This document shows positions 58,331-64,000 of a stretch of DNA of 64,000 nt, piece by piece. Below the pieces are notes generated by a model. That model did no database searches and had not been told where the DNA came from. It saw only the letters and a list, made by a program, of their open reading frames with translations. Location of the stretch: contig JAKULF010000018.1 in assembly GCA_022661535.1 (NCBI GenBank), positions 434,001-498,000 on the forward strand, written 5' to 3'. A program made the position numbers and the translations under genes. How positions within the stretch are numbered: position 1 is the first letter of the stretch; every line of letters begins with the position of its first letter. Origin of the DNA: Eutypa lata. Its lineage: Eukaryota; Ascomycota; Sordariomycetes; Xylariales; Diatrypaceae.

Positions 58331-59792
58331 CGGCATTCACTACACCAGTAAGTATCATTCCGAGAACCCCTTCTCTTCAGTTAAGGCTGACATGACATGT
58401 TACTTTTCAGTTTACGAATATGTCCCAGCATGAATCGCCCCGGCACCACCTGAGCCTCCTATTGAATATACCTCCCAGTCCCCGATTGCATCTCCGGCAT
58501 TCATTCCGCATGCTCGCTATCACGGCCTGTGAAGATCAACCGGGACTTGGTCAATGGGAGATCGATATTGTAAATGATGTATTTGGGAATACTTCCAAAG
58601 ATCATCAGCCAATCGGTTTTATCTCACATCATGTCAACATGTACAACAACAGTACCCATCAGTCGATTGGGCTCGATCGAGCTGGTTTCCAGTTCCAGCA
58701 GCGACCTCGGCCTAGAACTGCCCGCTTAAGTGGTTTTGCTACTCGCTGAGAAATTGGATTCAAGTCTGCAAATATTGATGGGATCAGCGCTCCTCATGCC
58801 AATGATCTCTGTCCTCACAACGCCATGTGGTTATAGTCGTCTCTCCGATTATGATGGTTTTCCCACTCGCCAAGCGAAGGCTTTGAGCAATATCAGGGCC
58901 GTCCGTCATAAGCCTACCGGCTACACCCCTCGCAAGCCTCAGCCCTGGATCCTCCCCAAGCCCATCTCAAACGAGCCGACTAGTTCCATCCCTCTGCGTG
59001 ATCGTGACAACACTCGGCCTCCAAATGCCTTTCTACTCCGCCAATTTCATTTTCCCGTTGGGCCTCGTGGACCTCAGTCTACTGAGCCTACCAATGATGA
59101 GAATGGTGTTGCGATCCAAGAAGACAAGTCTAGCTATGCACTACCACTTTTCAATAGCACTAGTCGTAAAACCGATTTCGACTCTACTATCGGAAGCATT
59201 TATGCATCCGTCTTCAGTTCCCCCATCGAGCAGTTCTATGAGATATGAGCCTCACCTCATTGGGCTTCCAAAGCGTGGAGATAATTCTCCAGTCACGTTC
59301 GCGTCAAGCCAGACCGTGCCAGTCCTCGCTCAAACCCCGGCATGTGTTAGGAAGATTCATCAATGGCGTGATGGTGTCCCTGACATCGGCGCCAGGCATG
59401 TTACTGGTATCAGCACGGATGGCATTCATAATGTGATCGCAGGCAATGTTCCCGATGTCATGGCAGGCGATATTCCTGATAATGAACAACACGAAGTCAA
59501 TCAGCGGGACAAAGACAGCTAAAGTTTGCAAGGAACTTCCGAGCCTGAGAGCTCGATGCAGAGTGTATCTTCCATTCGTGTACTTACGGTAACACTAAAA
59601 CCAGCCAGTTCGCCATCCGAAGCTCCTGTCAAAGAGGTGTACTTCGTAACTGGCATTACGTACCTCGGGCTTAAGCGGGAACTGTACAGCTATTAGTGGT
59701 GGAGGAATTATTAGGTACTCATGGGTTCATGCTGGAAATGGACCTACTAAGCAGGTCTTAGTCAGCGCTTCATGTTATAATTAACAAAGAAT
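58331..59792. other. decayed coding-like DNA without a recognised gene
   Basis: Overlapping plus-strand frames (58420-58749, 58730-59248, 58998-59522) have a coding-like codon mix but no coherent domain. A short RPPNAFLL string near 59020 recalls HMG boxes but has no continuation. A repetitive NVPDVMAGDIPDN-type segment lies near 59430-59490. Confidence 0.4.
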
Positions 59793-60233
59793 ATGTATTC
59801 TAAAACCAGAGCCGGCCTCGACTTTGGCAGCACGAGCTCGGCGCTTTGTCTAACCACCGGAAACCAAACTCATATCGTTTCGAATTTCCCAGGCATCAAC
59901 ACTTAACCCCTGTCTAAGGTCGGACCTAAGACCCTCGAGGTGCCCACGCACCACGCAATGCGCTGTTTACACATAGCCTCAAATGGTTTCTCCATAATAT
60001 CGTACCCGACCTCCCATCCACCATTAAGATCACCGAGGGGAATATCGAAAAACAAGATCACATAATCTCCTTGTACCTTGATTTCCTTCGCCAGCATATC
60101 TTTCACTTCTGCGATATACCGGCTACAAACCACAGCATCCAAGGCGCCGACTGGATTGTCACGATCCCTTATATGTAGGCAACCGAGTTGCTACGGTCCG
60201 CTCAGCAGAAGTTTATCCATCTCGCCGAATAAG
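59793..60233 (+). pseudogene. broken Hsp70-like (HSPA12-type) ATPase N-terminal fragment
   Basis: ATG 59793 opens MYSKTRAGLDFGSTSSALCL, which matches the phosphate-1 loop (IDFGTT-like) of Hsp70-type ATPases, followed by a FPG turn. An in-frame TAA comes next, then KTLEVPTHH (the K-VPT segment), then after a frame change LKWFLHNIVPDLPSTIKI and ISLYLDFLRQHIFHFCDI. GADWIVTIPYM follows, the usual tVPa strand, ending in TAG with a residual ATELLRSAQQKF helix. The order of segments is that of fungal Hsp70-like proteins, but stops and a frameshift break it and the C-terminal half is missing. It is a relic with no expected product. Confidence 0.6.
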
Positions 60234-60529
60234 CACTTCAGACCACCGTCTATGTTATAGAATCCCACCTCTCTTATGCTTCATGCCAACGTCCCCTCGA
60301 CGAACACGATATACACATGGCGCTTGGAAGATATGCATCTGGACATTGGTACGAACGCTCTATTATTCACGCCGCCTGCCACGAGGATCCTTAATATGGA
60401 AGAAGCAAATGATGCACGATGGGCCTTAGCAGGCGCTTCTATGCTGGGAGAGACACAGCTGCCCAAATGGTTTGCTCTGCCATTGTTATTTAGGAACCTG
60501 CCTCCCCCATCCAAACCAATCAACTCTAC
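60234..60529. other. relic-zone spacer
   Basis: This could hold further decayed Hsp70-like sequence. A plus-strand frame (60276-60644) crosses it into the repeat but shows no motif. Confidence 0.3.
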
Positions 60530-60622
60530 AATTCGAATAATCTGGGATAGATCCATTATATTGCGGAATAATCGGGTATTACTCTACGCAATATTCGTCT
60601 TATTCGACTCAGCTAGTTGCGA
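60530..60622. repeat. diverged AATAATC repeat, copy 2
   Basis: It shares ordered blocks with the copy at 61539: AATTCGAATAATCT, a TTATAT/TTATTATGGAATA block, GGTATTAC/GGTATTATTCC, then CTTATTCG and AGCTAGTTG. The two copies align end to end over about 90 bp at roughly 70% by eye. They bracket a 0.9-kb segment. Confidence 0.6.
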
Positions 60623-61097
60623 TGGCTACACGATGGGTATCTGACACCCCAAATCTGGCGCCACTGCGTTTGAAAGGGCTGATCCACCTCGAATGAGAGT
60701 TTTACGACGATAGCACTCCCCGACGGCGCCAGGTCCTCGCCAAAGGCGAATCAACGTATTGAGTTTGCGACGTCTCAATAGCTCCTTGCCCGGGCCTTCT
60801 GCTGCACCATCTCGACTCATTGGGATTATCGAGCTGTATAAACTTAGAGTAGGATCGTGTTCGTATCGTCGCGGAGGATATTTGCCTCTGACTCGATAGC
60901 TTTCTCGTTGTTGTTGACTTTGTCACCATTATTGTCTTGCTCGAAGTCCAAGCTTAGGTTCTGTTCTAGATCTTTTTGGAACAAGGGCACTGTCGTCTAC
61001 CTATAAGGCTCGAATGTGTGCCCATTGACAGCGAATCTTTCCTGGATTCCCACACCCTAGTTGCATCCGGCCAGTTCTTCGTGAACGAGATTAGTCG

Positions 61098-61331
61098 TTG
61101 GCATTCGGCCGATTTTCTCCCGCAGAATATTCCGGCATATCCCTATCTAGATATCTGCAAGGGATCTGCTATTTCCCCTTCAAGAATGCAGCTAGAGAAT
61201 TCATCCAGAATATCCTACCACGAGAGAGGCGTGGAGCCAATGAATGGCCATACGAATTCGCGGACTGTCCTCAACAACCTAACAACTTTGACTGTGGCAT
61301 CTACGCTTTATATTCAGGGTATACCAGTTAA
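61098..61331 (+). pseudogene. possible Ulp1-like cysteine protease fragment
   Basis: The frame contains EWPYEFADCPQQPNNFDCGIYAL, resembling the C-terminal catalytic segment of Ulp1/C48 peptidases, where CPQQ-N-DCG carries the oxyanion Gln and nucleophilic Cys. The upstream His-Asp part is not in the same frame and is not clearly present, so at best this is a remnant. Such domains also occur in fungal DNA transposons, consistent with its place between two repeat copies. Confidence 0.35.
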
Positions 61332-61538
61332 CGATCAGGAGGTAACCATTTTGCAAAGCCTTCTATAGTAGGTTGCCACACACTTCGTGTCGTGACACAC
61401 CAAGCACCTTTGGAGAATTCCGAGTATTTCTGTGCGCTCCAGGCCGTTAAACGCAAGCGGCCCAGGTTATCGCGGTGGCATACACCAAGTTCATCATATC
61501 TGGTACCAAGGGATAGTGCATTAAATTGAAGATCTGGA

Positions 61539-61630
61539 ATTCGAATAATCTCGGGTTAGTCACTTTATTATGGAATAGCCTGGTATTATTCCTCGCCGGG
61601 TTTGCCTTATTCGGGTTTAGCTAGTTGTAA
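61539..61630. repeat. diverged AATAATC repeat, copy 3
   Basis: ATTCGAATAATCTCGGG, TTATTATGGAATAGCCTGG, TATTATTCCTCG, CTTATTCGGG and TAGCTAGTTG follow the same order as copy 2. Direct orientation suggests terminal repeats of a decayed element or two independent insertions of one family. Confidence 0.6.
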
Positions 61631-61939
61631 CAACTATACAATTGACCCTCATCATGTTTTCCTCATGTGGTTTTCATGACAGTGTGGTGTTGTGAGAAGA
61701 TGAAATACATGCTAAGGGAAGGCAACGGGATGTGAGGAGTTCCAATGTCACAGGATTACAGTGTAACTATGGCACATTATAATCAAATATATTACAGAGG
61801 ACTATTCAACATCGGACAGGGCAAGTCAGCCGAAAACTCTCCTAGAAACCGTATTTATGGTATTAGCTACTCCAAGGAGCCGCACGTAGGTACGCAAGAG
61901 AACACAAGAGAATTAATAGCGGATGGCATGGTTAAATCC
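61631..61939. other. spacer before the dehydrogenase gene
   Basis: The 3' flank of the minus-strand dehydrogenase gene; no gene or further repeat copy was seen. Confidence 0.45.
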
Positions 61940-63274
61940 TCAAGCACCCCATACCTTCGCCACCAAGGCTCTAGGGACCTTCTCGACACTCTGTGAGGCA
62001 TGCTGTAATGCCAACCGTATAATATTCAGTGCCTGAGCCCCAAGGTAAAGTGGAACTTTCAAGCGTTGAGCTTCCTCGATGACCGTTTGAAGCTGCTGCC
62101 CGAGAGCTCCAAGTCCTTCGCTATCTGCCATCAGGTCTTGCCCACGATAGAGCTTCATCATTTCGGGCCCGATGGTTTGTAGTACCGTGCTCCCACCAGC
62201 AGCGTTGATACATAAATCAAAGACTTGGTCTAGATCCAAGCCACACTTCTTAGCAAAAGATAACGATTCCGCGGCCGAACACAGATGAATGCCCTTCAGC
62301 AGCGCCACCACCAAGTTCACCTTCGCCTCGTCGCTCTCGAACTGCCCCTGTACGGCACCAGCCTTATCCTTTCCCTCGGTATATATCCTGATCATTCCAC
62401 TGTCGTCGTCGGGTCCATATCCGAGTCCTATGCCCGAGAAGTAGACCTGTTCGGCGGTGCTTGTCATAGGCGTAGGGAATCCGTAGCGCATCGCCTCGTT
62501 CGTGATGATGCCCGTATCTTTCACGATGATGGTAAGTGCACTAGCGATGGGTTTGAATTCCGGCGCCGTCAGCATCCTCGGTAGCCTGTGCTCCAACATC
62601 CACGCCCAGCCCTCCGATTTCAACACGGCCTGACTTGCCGTGGTGAGGTCCAACCCCAACCTCGCGGCGAAGCCCATTGCCTCGCTAGCACTCAAGATCT
62701 GGTTCGCTGCTAACACCTGATGTACCATCTTCATGTTACTCCCGGCACCAATTCCACCTTTGACGATATATAGCTTCTGTTCATCGGCAAGCTCTTTCAG
62801 GAGAAACTGCCCCTTTTCTATCGCAGAATCGGAGGCACCGGCCATGATTGACAGCGTGCCATCAGCCGCACGCGCCGCACCTCCTGATACTGGCGCGTCG
62901 ACTAGGAATATGTCGTCTCGCCCAGCATCCACGAGCTGCTTTGCTAGACTTTGCACATATGCGCAAGGTACTGTAGAGCAGAGCAGGAGAGTGGATCCCT
63001 TGGGCAAGGCCGGGACAGCTGGGTTTGGTCCGTCTAGGAGAACTGCCTGAGCTTGTTGCGCAGTGGCAACCATGCAAACACAGTAGTTCTTGTTCTCGAC
63101 TGCTCCAGCTGGTGTTACGGCCGTGAGGCCACCTGCTTCCTTGAACCGATCGAGTGTCGGTTGCCAGACGTCGAAACCAGTTACTTCATACCCCTGTTTG
63201 ACCAGATGTGTGGCCATTCCGAAGCCCATGGCTCCTAGGCCGATGAAAGAAATGGACGGTTTTGATGACCCCAT
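61940..63274 (-). CDS. LtnD/3-hydroxyisobutyrate-dehydrogenase family NAD(P)-dependent oxidoreductase, 444 aa
   Basis: A single exon from ATG 63274. The Rossmann domain starts SISFIGLGAMGFGMATHLVKQGY (GxGxxG type). The substrate motif region reads DAPVSGGAARAADGTLSIMAG, and GGIGAGSNMKMVHQVL carries the Lys expected for catalysis (NMKMV). The first C-terminal helical domain ends with FKPIASALTIIVKDTGI. A second helical domain of the same kind follows (NLVVALLKGIHLCSAAESLSFAKKCGLDL...), so the protein is about 140 residues longer than the roughly 300-residue core family. Bacterial relatives oxidise L-threonate or other 2-/3-hydroxy acids; the fungal substrate is unknown. The gene is intact beside a decayed region. 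Confidence 0.9.
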   Translation of the reverse strand: MGSSKPSISFIGLGAMGFGMATHLVKQGYEVTGFDVWQPTLDRFKEAGGLTAVTPAGAVENKNYCVCMVATAQQAQAVLLDGPNPAVPALPKGSTLLLCSTVPCAYVQSLAKQLVDAGRDDIFLVDAPVSGGAARAADGTLSIMAGASDSAIEKGQFLLKELADEQKLYIVKGGIGAGSNMKMVHQVLAANQILSASEAMGFAARLGLDLTTASQAVLKSEGWAWMLEHRLPRMLTAPEFKPIASALTIIVKDTGIITNEAMRYGFPTPMTSTAEQVYFSGIGLGYGPDDDSGMIRIYTEGKDKAGAVQGQFESDEAKVNLVVALLKGIHLCSAAESLSFAKKCGLDLDQVFDLCINAAGGSTVLQTIGPEMMKLYRGQDLMADSEGLGALGQQLQTVIEEAQRLKVPLYLGAQALNIIRLALQHASQSVEKVPRALVAKVWGA

Positions 63275-64000
63275 ATTGGCGCGATTCTTGATTGACGATG
63301 TGATATCCTACAGTATATTCTTGATTCAAAGCCCAGAGTATCAATCATAAGCGTTAGATCATTTCCAGCATTCCAAGGGACCATCCCCTTTTCAAGGGCC
63401 CCCTCAATCACTTACAGCATGTCATTTGATCCCAAACCCGTCTCTCATATCGCTCCGGTATAGCAAACCCTGATATCTTGACAGGTACCGAATGGTCAAC
63501 CCATTTACCCGTATAGAAACCCAATTACGAGACTATCGGTTAAAGATTTCCCGAACTCAGCGATCTCGGGGGCTCCATCGATGGATACCCAACCCCACCC
63601 CCGCTATGTCATCAACTAGCTATCATAGATTATATCCACTTGGTGGTTTTTACCCCTCGCCATGATCCCCGATGGATGAATGCCTGTCTGCGACGGGATG
63701 GAGCTCCACATGCTAGACGTTGGGTCCTGGTTTGAATGATTTATTCCCGAATGCATCCGAATTATTCCTGTATGGGTTGGAACCTTTCGGAAAGATTCAG
63801 AACCTTTCAAGTATACTGGCCTTAGTAAATAGGTCCATGCGATACTTCGTGGTTCGGAAAGATTCGTGCTTAGCGTGAATGAATCTTAACCTCGGAGTGT
63901 TTCCGATCCTTCATGAATAGTCCCGGATTACAGAAACCTTTGAACAGACGTACCGGTCCCAGCCGGTTGCATAAGCCGATCATTGGTCTTCGGCGGAGCT
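63275..64000. other. terminal intergenic stretch
   Basis: The promoter side of the dehydrogenase gene and further non-coding DNA. A GGAAAGATTC motif is repeated near 63789 and 63857. No gene was seen to the window edge. Confidence 0.45.

Noticed and set aside
59010..59070. RPPNAFLL string resembling the HMG-box start of mating-type MAT1-2 or other HMG proteins
   Set aside because: Only eight residues match. The following residues do not continue as an HMG box in any frame, and no partner mating-type or flanking marker genes (APN2, SLA2) are present.
1..64000. CRISPR arrays, prophage, plasmid origins, telomeric repeats, rRNA genes
   Set aside because: None seen; the organism is a eukaryote and no TTAGGG arrays or rRNA-like sequences were noticed.

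Overview
The window is nuclear DNA of a filamentous ascomycete. Protein genes are interrupted by short introns (about 50-235 nt) with GTRAGT-like donors, CTRAY branch sites and YAG acceptors. Intergenic DNA is long. Recognisable genes are fungal or mitochondrial housekeeping genes mixed with small secreted proteins and terpenoid genes. A Sordariomycete is my best guess, by inference only. I assembled the spliced models by hand from donor/acceptor sites and reading-phase continuity. Where several exons join in phase and restore a conserved family motif, the model is well supported.

Region by region. 1-5 kb: the tail of a Gly/Arg-rich gene, a tRNA-like Pol III unit on the minus strand, an unknown 231-aa protein, and an Ecp2/Hce2-like secreted protein. 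6-17 kb: accessory genes. These are a multipass membrane protein, a dienelactone-hydrolase-family enzyme, an eight-cysteine secreted protein with hydrophobin-like cysteine order, a C2H2 protein with a duplicated zinc-finger/tail module, a second membrane protein, and a foldback repeat. 17-38 kb: a conserved housekeeping block with GUF1 (mitochondrial EF4), MAD2 (spindle checkpoint), UBP14 (ubiquitin protease), ISU1 (Fe-S scaffold), DBP3 (rRNA-processing helicase), a DJ-1/PfpI protein and RFT1 (ER glycolipid translocation). 39-46 kb: a second Ecp2-like secreted protein, a 14-exon dynamin/SLIP-GC-like large GTPase, and a small four-helix membrane protein.

46-57 kb is gene-poor. Its only intact genes are a UbiA-type integral membrane prenyltransferase/cyclase and a class I sesquiterpene-synthase-like gene. 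They are divergent, lie 4.9 kb apart, and are candidates for a small terpenoid locus. 57-61.7 kb is a relic zone. It holds three diverged copies of a repeat, a broken Hsp70-like gene start and a possible Ulp1-like fragment. The window closes with an intact LtnD-type dehydrogenase that carries a duplicated C-terminal domain.

No rRNA, CRISPR array, intact transposase or complete biosynthetic cluster is visible. The strongest candidates for something new are the UbiA plus terpene-synthase pair, the duplicated zinc-finger gene, the foldback element and the relic/repeat zone.
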